From the NCBI GenBank assembly GCA_030430565.1, contig JAUIKS010000031.1, positions 83,829 through 147,828 on the forward strand: DNA of 64,000 nucleotides, given 5' to 3'. This DNA is from Polyangia bacterium (GTDB lineage: Bacteria > Myxococcota_A > Polyangia > Nannocystales > Nannocystaceae). The notes beneath the pieces are model-generated. The model made no database searches. It saw nothing but the letters and a program-made list of their open reading frames with translations, and had not been told where the DNA came from. Shown here in pieces: positions 8,483 through 20,631 of the stretch; positions within the stretch are counted from its first letter, which is position 1; each line of letters opens with the position of its first letter. A program made the translations under genes and the position numbers.

Positions 8483-10462
8483 TCAGGCCTGCAGAGCCGC
8501 GAGCGCCAGCTGGACGTTGTGCTCGTGGAGCTGGCGCGCGTCGTGGACCCCGAGCCCGAGGCGGACCGCCCGCCGCAAGAGGCTCGCGCACTCGAGCAGG
8601 CGGTGAAACGCGGCCGCGCGCTCGTCCTCGAGGGTCCGCAGGCGGTCGAGGCCCGCGTAGATCTCGTCGCGCTTGTGCTTGGGGTCGCCGCGCGCCTCGC
8701 TGACCGCGAGCGCGCGGACCATCGCGCCCTCCTGCAGGCCCTTGAGGTCCTTCGTGATCTGCGTGATGCGCCGCGCGAGCTGCTCGATCAGCCCGATCAA
8801 GGGCTCGACCGGCTCGGTGAGCATGTCGACCTCGGCGGCCTGCCCCAGGATCGACGCGCGGTGGTCGACCAGGCGCTGGACCAGCAGCGCGAGCTCGCCG
8901 ATGTGACTGCGCACGTCGCTGGGCGTGTCGTCGGTGAGCAGCGCGGCGAGGCGCGAGACCAGCGGGTCCGAGGCCGGCAGGGCCGCCGGCGCGACGCGCA
9001 GTCGAAACATCGCCGGCGCGTTGTTCTGGGTGCTCGCGTGCATGCTGCGGTTCATCAGCACGCCGCCGTAGATCAGCAGCGGGATCGCGACCATAAAGCC
9101 CAGCCACGCGGTGATGACCGAGCCGACGCCGATGCCCGCGAAGATCCCCCCCACGACCAGCCCCATCGCCAGCCCGGCCTCGCCCATGCCCGCGCCGCGG
9201 GCGAGCACGCGCACGTCGACGCCGGTCTCGCGCAGCATCCCCGCGAGCTCCTCGGCGGTCTCTTTGGACAGGTCGTCAAAGAGCCGCAGCGGCAGCGTGA
9301 TCCGGCGCAGGCGCTCCTCCTCCGAGTACATGTTGGGGTCGCCGATGATGAACTCGAGCGCCGGCAGCGGGCCCTCGATGATCGACGCGAGCACCTCGTG
9401 CAGACGGCTCAGCGAGCGCGCGTCCTCCTTCACCGACATCAGGTCGATGGCGTAGCGCGTCTCGCCGCCGCCGCCCATCGTCGCGACGAGGTGCGAGAAC
9501 TTGGTCGCCACGCGCCCGCACGCGAGGCACAGGCGCTGGCCGAGCTTGAGCGACTCGCCGCAGTGCTGACAGACCGTGCGCTGCACGGCCAGCGCGAAGC
9601 TCGAGCCCTGCCCGCGCATGTACTGGGCGATCGCGGCCGCGCTCTCGGGGCGCTCCGCCGGGTCGTCCGAGAGGCAGCTGCGCGCGAGCGCGTCGAGCTC
9701 GGCCGGCACCTCCGCGCGCGTGCTCGACAAGGGCGGCAGCGTCGCGCTGTCGCGCAGAAACGCCGGGCCGTCGCCGAAGGGGAACGCGCCCGTGAGCGCG
9801 CGCCACAGGATCACGCCGAGCCCGTAGATGTCGGAGCGCTGGTCGAGGACGGTGCTGCGCAGCTGCTCCGGCGAGCCGTAGGCCGAGCCCTGCAAGAGCA
9901 GGCTCGAGGCCGTGTGGCTCGAGAGGATGTCGACGCGCGCGAGCCCGCAGTCGACGAAGAACACCCGGCCGTCCTCGACCCAGATCATCGTCCGCGGCGA
10001 GACCTCGCGCAGGACCCCGCCCTGCTTGTGCACGGCGTGCATCGCGTCGGCGATCGCGGCGATCAGCGCGCACACGGCGTCGAGGGGCGCGGGCGCGTGG
10101 TGGGCGAGCCATTCCTCGACGACGATGCCCGAGAGCTCGAGGCGCGCGCGCCAGGGCGGCTCGGCCTTCGGGTCCTCGGCCTCCGCCTCGGACTCGGGAC
10201 CGGTCGCGAAATTCGGGATCACGCTCACGGCCGCGAGCGCGGCCTGCCGCCGCAGGTCGCCGATATAGCGGCGCCGCAGCGACTCGTCGCGCGCGAGCTC
10301 GGGCGCGAGCTGACCGACCACCGCGTTGCGCCCGTCGGCCAGGCGAACGCGCCAGCGCTGCTCGCTGCCGACATCCTCCGGCCCGCCCGTGATGACGTGC
10401 TCAAAGGGCACAAACGACAGGCGCGCCGCGCCCTGCTGCGTACCGGTCGTACCTGCGTTCAC
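8483..10462 (-). CDS. predicted pseudokinase with zinc ribbon and membrane helices
   Basis: A 659-residue Ser/Thr-kinase-like protein whose active site has decayed. The fold is recognisable: SDIYGLGVILWRALTGAFPF matches subdomain IX and GSPEQL matches the APE motif. However, the VAIK lysine is absent (AVVGQLA), and the HRDLKPxN loop near residue 151 reads LREVSPRT, so the catalytic Asp is Glu, Lys is Ser and Asn is Thr. DFG is DCG near residue 171. After the kinase region come a zinc ribbon (CQHC..CLAC, about 298-316), an alpha/beta segment reminiscent of the L7/L12 C-terminal fold, two helices at about 427-470, and a helical tail. This is the same architecture as the intact kinase that overlaps it by four bases (GTGA), so it is a tandem paralogue, probably an allosteric partner or scaffold. 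Confidence 0.8.
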   Translation of the reverse strand: MNAGTTGTQQGAARLSFVPFEHVITGGPEDVGSEQRWRVRLADGRNAVVGQLAPELARDESLRRRYIGDLRRQAALAAVSVIPNFATGPESEAEAEDPKAEPPWRARLELSGIVVEEWLAHHAPAPLDAVCALIAAIADAMHAVHKQGGVLREVSPRTMIWVEDGRVFFVDCGLARVDILSSHTASSLLLQGSAYGSPEQLRSTVLDQRSDIYGLGVILWRALTGAFPFGDGPAFLRDSATLPPLSSTRAEVPAELDALARSCLSDDPAERPESAAAIAQYMRGQGSSFALAVQRTVCQHCGESLKLGQRLCLACGRVATKFSHLVATMGGGGETRYAIDLMSVKEDARSLSRLHEVLASIIEGPLPALEFIIGDPNMYSEEERLRRITLPLRLFDDLSKETAEELAGMLRETGVDVRVLARGAGMGEAGLAMGLVVGGIFAGIGVGSVITAWLGFMVAIPLLIYGGVLMNRSMHASTQNNAPAMFRLRVAPAALPASDPLVSRLAALLTDDTPSDVRSHIGELALLVQRLVDHRASILGQAAEVDMLTEPVEPLIGLIEQLARRITQITKDLKGLQEGAMVRALAVSEARGDPKHKRDEIYAGLDRLRTLEDERAAAFHRLLECASLLRRAVRLGLGVHDARQLHEHNVQLALAALQA

Positions 10463-12318
10463 GCGCGCTGAACCTCCTCGAGCGACTCGACGCGCACGGC
10501 CAGCTCCGCGAGCAGCTCATCGACCTCGGCGCGGCCGCGCTCGAGCTTCGCCTCGGCGGCGCGCTGCCGGCTGTGAAAGGCGTCGAGCGTCGCGGTCAGC
10601 TCCAGCAGCCGCGCCGACCACATGTCGCGCTCGTGCAGCATCGCCCGGACCTCCGCGCTCGGGTCGAGGGTGTCGTGGGCCATGAGCGCGCGGTCGAGGA
10701 CGTCGAGGCGCGTCGCCGCGAGCATGCCGACATCGAGCGCGCGCCCGAGCTCCTCGACCACACCGGCCTGCTCGCGCGGCGGCGTGCTCTCGAGCAGCGA
10801 GAACACCCGGGCCACGACCGCGCGCAGCGACTCGCGGTGCCGGTCGGCCTCGATCTTCGGCACCACCGCGTCGAGCTTGGCCACGCGCGTCTGCATCGCC
10901 GGCGGCAGCGCGCGGGTGTCGGGCGACTGCGCGTTGACGAAGGGGCGCGTCGCGGCGAAGAACGCGAGCGCGAACACCACCGGCGCGACCACCAGCGCCA
11001 TCGGGATCGCGATGTAGACGAGGCCGAACATCGCCGGCGACATCACGATCCCCGACACCACCGCGGTCCGCCGCCCCGCGATCGCCAGCGCCTTCGTGCG
11101 CACGCCCTGGTGCGCGAGCCGCCCCCCGCGCGCGACCTCGCAGTGGATGTCGAGCTGGGCCAGCGACTGCGCCAGCGTCACGGCGGAGGACTGTGAGATC
11201 TCGTTGGCGATGCGAAACGGCAGCCGCGGGATCGCCGAGGCCAGCGAGCTCGCGTCGAGCCCCAGCCCCGGGTTGCGGTGAATCCACTGGAGCAGCCGCT
11301 CACGCCGGACGCTGTCGAACTTGTCGGCGATGTTGCCCGGGCCGACGACGTAGAGGCTCATCGCGCCTGGCTTGATGTGCACCTGCGGGAAGCCGCACTT
11401 CAGGCACACCGCGAGCTCGGAGACCAGCGGCGCCTCGCAGCGCACGCAGACGCGCTGCCCGTCGCCATCGCCGTCGCGCGACAGCGGGATCGCCAGCGCG
11501 CTCGTCTTCGCCTGGCCTACGCCGTCGAGCAGCTCGACCACGGCGCGCGCCGCCTGCGGGCGATCACCTGGCTGCTTGGCCAGGAGCGCGACGATCAGCT
11601 CACGCAGCCCCGCGGAGTAGGGCGCCCCGTCGTCCAGGGTCGGGATCGGCGCCTTGCTGTGCTGCTCGAGCAGGCCCAGCGGCGTGGCGCCGGTGAACGG
11701 CGGCGCGCCGGTCGCCATCTCGTGGAGGATGCAGCCGAGCGCGTAGAGATCCGTGCGCGGGTCGACCGCGAGCGGGTCGAGGGTCTCGGGCGCCATGTAG
11801 TCGGGTGTGCCCGCGACCGCCATCGCCCCGCGATCGACGCCCGCGAACGAGGTCGCGCGCGCCATCCCGAAGTCCGCGATCTTCGGCGTCTCCCCCCGCG
11901 CGACCAGGATGTTCGCGGGCTTGAGGTCGCGATGAATAATCCCCACCGCGTGCGCCGCCGTGAGCCCCTCGGCGATCCCGCGCGCGAGCGCGACGAGCCG
12001 CGGCTCCGGGACCGGCGCCTCGCGGGCGATGAGCTCGGCGAGGGTCGGCCCCTCGACCAGCTCCATCATCAACACCCCGCGCCCCTCGATCTCGCGGTGC
12101 TCGTGGATCTCGACGATGTTGACGTGCTTGAGGTGACGCACCAGCTCGGCCTCGCGAGCGAAGCGCTCCGCCGCGTCGCTGTCGCGCTCGAGCCGGGTGT
12201 GCAAGATCTTGCCGGCATAGACCATGCCGGTCTCGCGATCGTGCACGCGCAGCACCGTCGCGACCGCGCCGCTGCCGAGCTCCTCCCCGAGTCTGTACCG
12301 CGGCGCGCTCTCGTCCAT
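10459..12318 (-). CDS. Ser/Thr protein kinase (PknB-like) with zinc ribbon and TM helices
   Basis: A 619-residue Hanks-type kinase that looks fully active: Gly loop GSGAVATV, VAIK-type lysine in YAGKIL, HRDLKPAN near residue 129, DFG, and MAPE in the activation segment. The catalytic domain covers about 1-270. Then come a zinc ribbon (CVRC..CLKC, about 290-308), an alpha/beta region resembling the L7/L12 C-terminal fold (FRIANEISQSSAVTLAQSL), two hydrophobic helices at about 413-466 and a coiled-coil tail. The helices would anchor it in the inner membrane; unlike PknB it has no PASTA repeats. The start chosen is the ATG beginning MDESAPRYRLGEEL, because sequence further upstream is not kinase-like. 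Its stop overlaps the start of the pseudokinase gene. Confidence 0.9.
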   Translation of the reverse strand: MDESAPRYRLGEELGSGAVATVLRVHDRETGMVYAGKILHTRLERDSDAAERFAREAELVRHLKHVNIVEIHEHREIEGRGVLMMELVEGPTLAELIAREAPVPEPRLVALARGIAEGLTAAHAVGIIHRDLKPANILVARGETPKIADFGMARATSFAGVDRGAMAVAGTPDYMAPETLDPLAVDPRTDLYALGCILHEMATGAPPFTGATPLGLLEQHSKAPIPTLDDGAPYSAGLRELIVALLAKQPGDRPQAARAVVELLDGVGQAKTSALAIPLSRDGDGDGQRVCVRCEAPLVSELAVCLKCGFPQVHIKPGAMSLYVVGPGNIADKFDSVRRERLLQWIHRNPGLGLDASSLASAIPRLPFRIANEISQSSAVTLAQSLAQLDIHCEVARGGRLAHQGVRTKALAIAGRRTAVVSGIVMSPAMFGLVYIAIPMALVVAPVVFALAFFAATRPFVNAQSPDTRALPPAMQTRVAKLDAVVPKIEADRHRESLRAVVARVFSLLESTPPREQAGVVEELGRALDVGMLAATRLDVLDRALMAHDTLDPSAEVRAMLHERDMWSARLLELTATLDAFHSRQRAAEAKLERGRAEVDELLAELAVRVESLEEVQRA

Positions 12319-12583
12319 CGCGGGTCCCACGAACCAGACGGAGTGTAATCCCTGCGTCGAGGTACTAAAACCGACATCGGGCGAGAACGACCGCGCGCCG
12401 CCCTGCGACGATGTGTACCGCCTCGGGTCGAGAAGTGCGCTAGCCCACGGAATCGTCGTCTGCGCGCGTTGCCGAGGAGACCCGCATTTGGGTAGGTTCT
12501 CTCTCACGGGCGTTGCGATCGCGCGGCGTGGTCGAACCTGTCCGCTCGGTCTCCCTCGCCCCGCGAAGCCAATCAAGATTGCG

Positions 12584-13774
12584 ATGACACACGCCAGCTC
12601 CGCCCAGCTCCCCTTCGACGGGTCGTCCCGCTCGGACGCCGCCTCGCCCACCGGCGACGCGGACTCGGGGCAGGAGCTCGCGCTCAGGCCCGTCGACGGC
12701 CTCCCCAAGTGGGTCGGCGGTCGCCTCGCGAACCTGCTGCTGCGCGTCGTCAGCATGGAGGAGAACCTCGGGCGTCGGCTGACCAGCATGGTCACGCCGA
12801 TCACCGGCTACTACCGACGCGATCGTCACGTGCACCCCACCGTCGACGCCGCGACCTACCGGCTGCAGATCACCGGCGTCCACCGCCCGCGCGCGTTCAG
12901 CCTCGACCAGCTCAAGGCGCTGCCGTTTGAGCGCCGCGTGCTCGTCCAGGAGTGCGCCGGCAACGGCAACCACCTCATGGGCTCCGCCGGTCTCCTGGGA
13001 CAGGCCGTGTGGGAGGGCCCCTCGCTGAAGACCGTGCTCGAGGCCTGCGGCGGCGCCGGCCCGGCCACGCACTTCGCGTTCCGCGGCCACGACGTCCTGA
13101 AGGTCGCCGGCGTCACGCTCAAGCACGGCTACCACTACGGCCTCTCGCTCGAGGAGCTGGTCCGCGCCCGCGCGCTGATCGCCGTGCACATGAACGGCGA
13201 GCCGCTGTCGCGTCGCCACGGCTTCCCCGCCCGCCTGGTGGTCCCCAAGATCTACTCGATGTCCCACGTCAAGTGGCTCGCGCAGATCGAGGGCAAGACC
13301 GAGGAGCACCGCGGCTACCACAACACCTGGGTGTTCACGAACAAGATCAAGCGCGACGGGCGGTGGGTCCGGGTCCAGGCCCGCTGGATCGACCTGAAGT
13401 CGCTGATCACCCACTGCCGACGCGACGGCGACGGCTGGCTGCTCACCGGCGTCGCGTGGGGCGGAGACCGCCCGATCCCGCACGTCTCGATCAGCTGCGA
13501 CGGCGGCGAGAGCTGGCGCGACGCGAAGGTCCAGTCACCGGCGGAGTTCTTCGAAACAAACCCCGACATCGAGCTGCCGGACCTCGAGGGCGCCTGGAGC
13601 GTGTTCTCCTACCGCTGGACGCCGACGCGCGGCGGGAAGCACCGGCTCGGCTGCCGCGCGCGCGATGACCAGGGCACCTGGCAGGATCTCGAGAATGACC
13701 CGCAGGTGCACGGGCACTTTAATCAGACCCGCGTGAAGTGGCGCGACGTCATCGTGCCCGCTCCTCGCTCGTAG
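12584..13774 (+). CDS. sulfite oxidase-family molybdopterin oxidoreductase
   Basis: A 396-residue protein of the sulfite oxidase/nitrate reductase molybdopterin family. The molybdenum-ligating Cys is C124 in VQECAGNGNH. LIAVHMNGEPLSRRHGFPARLVVP is the pterin-contacting core. The C-terminal third (VSISCDGGESWRDAKVQ) is the immunoglobulin-like Mo-co dimerisation domain. There is no haem domain, and no Tat or Sec signal at this start, so it may be cytosolic or its export signal may be lost; YedY-type relatives are exported. The substrate is unknown (sulfite, methionine sulfoxide or others in the family). It is divergent from the kinase gene, with 265 bases between starts. Confidence 0.85.
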   Translation: MTHASSAQLPFDGSSRSDAASPTGDADSGQELALRPVDGLPKWVGGRLANLLLRVVSMEENLGRRLTSMVTPITGYYRRDRHVHPTVDAATYRLQITGVHRPRAFSLDQLKALPFERRVLVQECAGNGNHLMGSAGLLGQAVWEGPSLKTVLEACGGAGPATHFAFRGHDVLKVAGVTLKHGYHYGLSLEELVRARALIAVHMNGEPLSRRHGFPARLVVPKIYSMSHVKWLAQIEGKTEEHRGYHNTWVFTNKIKRDGRWVRVQARWIDLKSLITHCRRDGDGWLLTGVAWGGDRPIPHVSISCDGGESWRDAKVQSPAEFFETNPDIELPDLEGAWSVFSYRWTPTRGGKHRLGCRARDDQGTWQDLENDPQVHGHFNQTRVKWRDVIVPAPRS

Positions 13775-13963
13775 TCACGACGAACCTGCGCCTTGCCCGT
13801 TTGGGCTCGGCTCGGCTCGTTTGGGCGCTTGGGTTGTACACGCGGGGCTCTCGGAGGACAGAGCGGGGGGCGCTCCATGCGGGAGTCACGTGACCGACGC
13901 CCTCCGCCTCCGCGCTCACGGTGCTCGGGCTGCAGTCGCGCGGGCTCGGCAGAGCAGAACAAG

Positions 13964-14001
13964 AAAAAAAAACAGCGCAGCGAGCGTCGAGCTCGCTGCG
14001 C
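13964..14001 (-). terminator. Rho-independent terminator of the Cys-rich lipoprotein gene
   Basis: A perfect 11-bp stem (13975-13985 with 13991-14001) and a five-base loop. Read on the minus strand it is followed by a run of nine T. It lies 24 bases past the stop of the gene ending at 14026, so it should end that transcript. Confidence 0.85.
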
Positions 14002-14025
14002 CCTTCTCCCCTGAAAAAACGACCG

Positions 14026-14991
14026 CTACGGCAGGATGCAGACGCCGATGTTCTCGAGGCCTGGCGGCTCCTCGCCCGGGTTATGCCACTTCACGCACTG
14101 CACGCCCTGACCCTCGTCGGGGCAGACCGGATCCTCGGTGTCGCAGAACGGGGTGCAGCAGCCCGCCGAGTCCTGACAGCCCGGCACCGCGGCCGCGTCG
14201 GCGCAGAACAGGCCCGGGTCACAGACGTTGATGAACTCGCAGGGGTCGCCGTACACGCCCTGGTCGCCGCTCGCGTCGAAGTCACAGATGAACTGCCCGT
14301 CGTCGGTGCTCGTCGGGAAACAGATCTGTCCGTCCGGACAGTCCACGACGATCGGGTTGCAGGTGTGCAGACACAGGATCAGCACGCCGTCGTTCGAGAT
14401 GTCGCAGACTTGACCCGCCGGACACATTGGGTTCTCCTGCACGCCGGTGCACATGTCGAGGCAGGTGCCGACGTTCTCCTCGTTGACGAACCAGCACAGC
14501 AGGCCCTCGTCGCAGTCGTCGACGCCGCTGACCGCGTCGCCCTCGACCGTGCACTCATCGCCCGGCTGCCCGGGGCTGTCGGCCACGGGCGAGCACTTGG
14601 TCGCGTTCCAGAACCCGCCGCCCTGGTCGTCGTAGGGCATGCACTTCTCGCCCTCGGGGCAGTCCTGGGCCCAGATGTCGCACTGCTTGTCGCCCGCCAT
14701 GTCGTTGTCGCAGATGAACTCGCAGCCGTCGCCCGTGGTCTCGCCCGGGTCGTCGGTCGTCGGCCCCGCCGTCCCCGTCCCGGTCTCGCCGCCCGCAGTC
14801 GTGCCGCCCATCGTCGTGGCGTCGTCGTCATCGTCGTCGTCGTCGTCGTCGCTGTTGTCGTCGTCGTCGTCGTCGTCGTCGTCCTGGGCCGCCGTCGTCA
14901 TGCCCTTGTCGTCGCCACAGCCGCCGGTGAACACCACGACGCTCGTGCAGGCAAAAAACAGGAATGAGAGCAATGTTGAGGATGTTTTCAT
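14026..14991 (-). CDS. Cys-rich lipoprotein with poly-Asp linker
   Basis: A 321-residue surface lipoprotein. The signal peptide ends in lipobox TGGC (Cys about residue 25), followed by an extraordinary acidic linker: nine Asp, Asn-Ser, then ten Asp. A Thr/Gly-rich segment leads into about 240 residues with more than 20 Cys spaced as in small disulfide-rich modules (CEFICD, CDIWAQDC, CTGVQENPMCPAGQVC, CNPIVVDCPDGQICF, CCTPFCDT). These resemble EGF-like or defensin-like repeats seen in myxobacterial secreted proteins. Function is unknown. The hairpin at 13964-14001 terminates it; upstream sequence at 14992-15050 is locally AT-rich and probably holds its promoter. Confidence 0.75.
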   Translation of the reverse strand: MKTSSTLLSFLFFACTSVVVFTGGCGDDKGMTTAAQDDDDDDDDDNSDDDDDDDDDDATTMGGTTAGGETGTGTAGPTTDDPGETTGDGCEFICDNDMAGDKQCDIWAQDCPEGEKCMPYDDQGGGFWNATKCSPVADSPGQPGDECTVEGDAVSGVDDCDEGLLCWFVNEENVGTCLDMCTGVQENPMCPAGQVCDISNDGVLILCLHTCNPIVVDCPDGQICFPTSTDDGQFICDFDASGDQGVYGDPCEFINVCDPGLFCADAAAVPGCQDSAGCCTPFCDTEDPVCPDEGQGVQCVKWHNPGEEPPGLENIGVCILP

Positions 14992-15215
14992 GGATTACCT
15001 GCTGAAACTTTTGAAATTCCGGTTCCACCGACCAGGGAATTTGTAGTGAACCCCACGAGCCACCAGCCGCGCGTGTTTGATCTACTGTTCCACAGATGGG
15101 CGCTCATGCGCAATCGCACATTCACCAAACGCCAATAACAGTGTTCCTGACCGCCTAGGGGCGTGTCTGAGTAACCCGCGCGGCGTCGGGTGCCGTCGGG
15201 ACCGTCGCGCTCGTC

Positions 15216-16301
15216 CTAGCGGAGGTCGTAGATGAGATTGCGCGTGCCCGCGCGCTCGCACAGCTCCCGCGCGACCGGCTTGAGGCCTGGCGTGGCAACG
15301 AACTTGCGGTCCTTGAACACCCGGAAGGGGTACCGCGAGCGCATCGCGTCGTAGCGCGGCCGCTCCCCGGCCGTGAGACGGTCCGCCAGCAGCGGGGACA
15401 GCGGGTCGTTGCTCCGCTCCTCCCGCACATCGAGGGCCGCCGCGTCGGTGGCGAAGCTCGTCAGCAGCTCAACCGGCTCCGGGCCGGCGCGCTCGGGCGG
15501 GTCCTGCTGCAGCCAATCCCGCCAGGCGTCACCGAGCGCCCCGTCGGGCTCGGCGGTGAAGGCCGGCAGCCCGTGCTCCGCCCCCGGGATGTAGTACAGG
15601 AACGGGCCGACGATCCCTCGCTGCACACGCTCGACCGAGACGCCCTCGATCTTGTGCAGGTGCAGAAAGATCGTCTCGGCGTCGAGATGCGCGCAGCGGT
15701 AGACCGTGCTGCGAAACGCCTGGCTCGCCGCCGCCGTCTCGCCGTCCTCCTCGAGATCGATCACGCGACGACGCCACAGCTTGGCGACCTGCGTCAGCTC
15801 GATCGTCAGGCGCAGGTACAGCCCCGAGCCGTCGAGCTTCGTCAGCTCGATGCGAAACGCGGCCTCGCCCTTCGCCGGGTCGTGACGGCGCAGGAGCACG
15901 CGCTGCGCGTCGACCGGCGCGAGCTCGCGCCCCTTCACCTGCTGGTAGTAGTCGTGCTTGTCGACGAGGCGCCCGAAGACCTCGGCCTCGTCCAGGCGCG
16001 CCGCGAGCTCGTCTCGCTCGCCCATCCGCGCCAGCGAGCCGCCCGCGACCTCTTGGTCCGTCAGCACGCGCGTGAGCGTGGCGAGGTTCGGCAGCCCGGT
16101 GCGCGAGTCCAGGTACAGCTCCTCGTAGATGCCCATCTCGAGGGCGTAGCCGAGCAGCTCCAGCGAGGCCTGCAGGCGCCGGCGGTCCGGGAAGCTGCTG
16201 TTGAGGCGCGCCGCCCGAAGCGCCCGGTGCACCCTGTCGATGTAGTGCCCGGCCTGCGCGCCGATGAGTTCCTGCGTGTGAAGGGTGACGAGCTCGCCCA
16301 C
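15216..16301 (-). CDS. conserved-looking protein of unknown function
   Basis: I do not recognise this 361-residue soluble protein. It has no signal peptide or membrane segment. The N-terminal 150 residues look helical, with an EMGIYEELYLDSRTGLPNLATL stretch; the rest mixes strands and helices (RIELTKLDGSGLYLRLTIEL, GIVGPFLYYIPGAEHGLPAF). Cys are rare. It begins 67 bases downstream of the coiled-coil gene on the same strand, so the two probably form an operon and may act together. Confidence 0.6.
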   Translation of the reverse strand: MGELVTLHTQELIGAQAGHYIDRVHRALRAARLNSSFPDRRRLQASLELLGYALEMGIYEELYLDSRTGLPNLATLTRVLTDQEVAGGSLARMGERDELAARLDEAEVFGRLVDKHDYYQQVKGRELAPVDAQRVLLRRHDPAKGEAAFRIELTKLDGSGLYLRLTIELTQVAKLWRRRVIDLEEDGETAAASQAFRSTVYRCAHLDAETIFLHLHKIEGVSVERVQRGIVGPFLYYIPGAEHGLPAFTAEPDGALGDAWRDWLQQDPPERAGPEPVELLTSFATDAAALDVREERSNDPLSPLLADRLTAGERPRYDAMRSRYPFRVFKDRKFVATPGLKPVARELCERAGTRNLIYDLR

Positions 16302-16368
16302 GACTTCTCAATCCTCCCACTCCCGCCGACCCTCGCCGGCCCGTCCCCCCGCAGCTCGCCCGGCGCCG

Positions 16369-17415
16369 CTAGTTCGCCGCCTTGGCCGTCGCCTTCTCGA
16401 TCGCGCGCTCGATCCGCTGCTGCTCGATCTCCTTCGACCGCTTCAGGTTCTCGTCGAGCAGCGTCGAGGTCGTCTCGTCGAAGGTGTTGAGGTCGTTGAT
16501 CAGCGTGTCGAGGTTGCTGCGGAAGAACACCTGCGTGTCGCTGACGAACTGCGTCGTCACGTTCATCGACTCGGTCATCACGTCCAGGCTCTTCTTCATC
16601 TCGAGCATCACCACCGAGGAGTCGGCGGCGCGCCCGATCGCCTGGATCTGCGCCGAGGCCATGTCGAGCTTGATCGACGCGGCGGTCGTGTACTGCTGGA
16701 TGTCCTGCCCGAGGTTGCGGATCGTCTCGGCCAGCTTGCGCGTGCTGTCCTTCAGCAGCGCGTAGCGCTCCTCGGCCGAGCCGTAGAGCTGCACGTTGGT
16801 CGAGTGCTCGGCGAGCTTGGCGTACACGCGGTCGCGCTTGGCCTGCAGATCACGGGCCTCGACGCTGCCGGCCTCGACGCTCTGCTCGGCCTCCTCGAGC
16901 TGTTTTTGCAGATCCTTGAGCTCGAGCACGTAGTGGAGCGCCTCGCGCTCGTTCTTCGCCATCTCGACGATCTTGCCGTTGATCCGGTCGATCTCCTGGT
17001 AGAGGTCCTGCTCGCTCTTCTTCAGGGTGTCGACGTACTCGGCCGCCTCTTTCACGCGCTTCGCGCTGAGGTGGTACTGCTGCTTGAGCAGCTCCTCGAT
17101 CGAGCGCTGGCTGAGCACCAGCCCGTTGAGCCCCGGGATGTAGCTGAGCAGCTCCTTGAAGCCGGCCATGAACCCGCCCCGGGTGGCCGTGCCGTTGAGG
17201 TAGTCGCTGAAGCGACGCAGCTTCTTCAGCTCGTCGGCCATCGACTTCTGAATGCTGACGTTGCGCTCCCGCAGCTCCTTCAGCTCGCCGATCTTGCTGT
17301 CCTGAACCGCGCGCTCCTGCTGGATCTCGGTCTCCAGCGACTGGACCGAGATCCCCTCACCGGTGTACGCGACTTGCCGATTCAGGAGCTCGAGATCGAC
17401 CTTCGGGCCACTCAT
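16369..17415 (-). CDS. long coiled-coil cytosolic protein
   Basis: A 348-residue protein dominated by heptad-patterned helices: about 20-65, 95-215 and 300-345. A Gly-containing break (GFMAGFKELLSYIPGLNGLV, about 75-95) may form an amphipathic or hydrophobic hairpin. The C-terminal half (IKLDMASAQIQAIGRAAD, NVTTQFVSDTQVFFRSNLD) has polar repeats faintly like TelA/KlaA tellurite-resistance helices, but not enough to assign. There is no signal peptide. The start at 17415 is chosen because AGGA sits five bases upstream of that ATG; an in-frame ATG seven codons earlier lacks such a site. It is the first gene of a likely two-gene operon with the unknown protein ending at 15216. Confidence 0.65.
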   Translation of the reverse strand: MSGPKVDLELLNRQVAYTGEGISVQSLETEIQQERAVQDSKIGELKELRERNVSIQKSMADELKKLRRFSDYLNGTATRGGFMAGFKELLSYIPGLNGLVLSQRSIEELLKQQYHLSAKRVKEAAEYVDTLKKSEQDLYQEIDRINGKIVEMAKNEREALHYVLELKDLQKQLEEAEQSVEAGSVEARDLQAKRDRVYAKLAEHSTNVQLYGSAEERYALLKDSTRKLAETIRNLGQDIQQYTTAASIKLDMASAQIQAIGRAADSSVVMLEMKKSLDVMTESMNVTTQFVSDTQVFFRSNLDTLINDLNTFDETTSTLLDENLKRSKEIEQQRIERAIEKATAKAAN

Positions 17416-17772
17416 ATCCTGCGAAGGTTGACACAATCCGCGCTCGATTTGTCCGCTAATTTCCCGCGCCGCCCGCTCGCGCTCGAGCTCGCGTCACGTG
17501 CGTGCCGGATCCGCGACGCGCCGCGAGCCGATCGACGATCACGGGCGGGCGGGCGCGCGCGACTCGATCCCGCGCGCGACGGTTCTGCGCGCCACACGCT
17601 TTCGCGCGTCACCCCGCGCGTCGCGAGCCGAGCGCGTTCGACCACGCGCGGCCGGATTCGACCGTATACGCGGGACTTCGCGCGCTCGCTCGCCCTCCGC
17701 GCGCGCCCTCGAGCCGACGCCGATGGCGCGCGCGCGGCTGCCCGATCATGAGTAGACTGCCACGCGTCCACC
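17416..17772. other. divergent intergenic region
   Basis: 357 bases between the start of the coiled-coil gene and sucA, so it should hold two divergent promoters and any control site for the 2-oxoglutarate dehydrogenase operon. It is dominated by CG-rich short runs. I found no convincing promoter boxes, hairpin with T tract or tandem repeat. Confidence 0.4.
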
Positions 17773-20535
<2,763 letters not shown>

Positions 20536-20631
20536 GCCGCGCCCGCACACCCCCCTGCGCCCCGCGTCACCACCGACGCGACGCACTCGTTTTTAGAAAA
20601 ACCCACCCCACACGATCGAAGGATCCACGCG

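Noticed and set aside
9000..12318. Kinase pair as an anti-phage or defence cassette
   Set aside because: No nuclease, NTPase or other effector lies beside it; the membrane kinase architecture is common in myxobacterial signalling.
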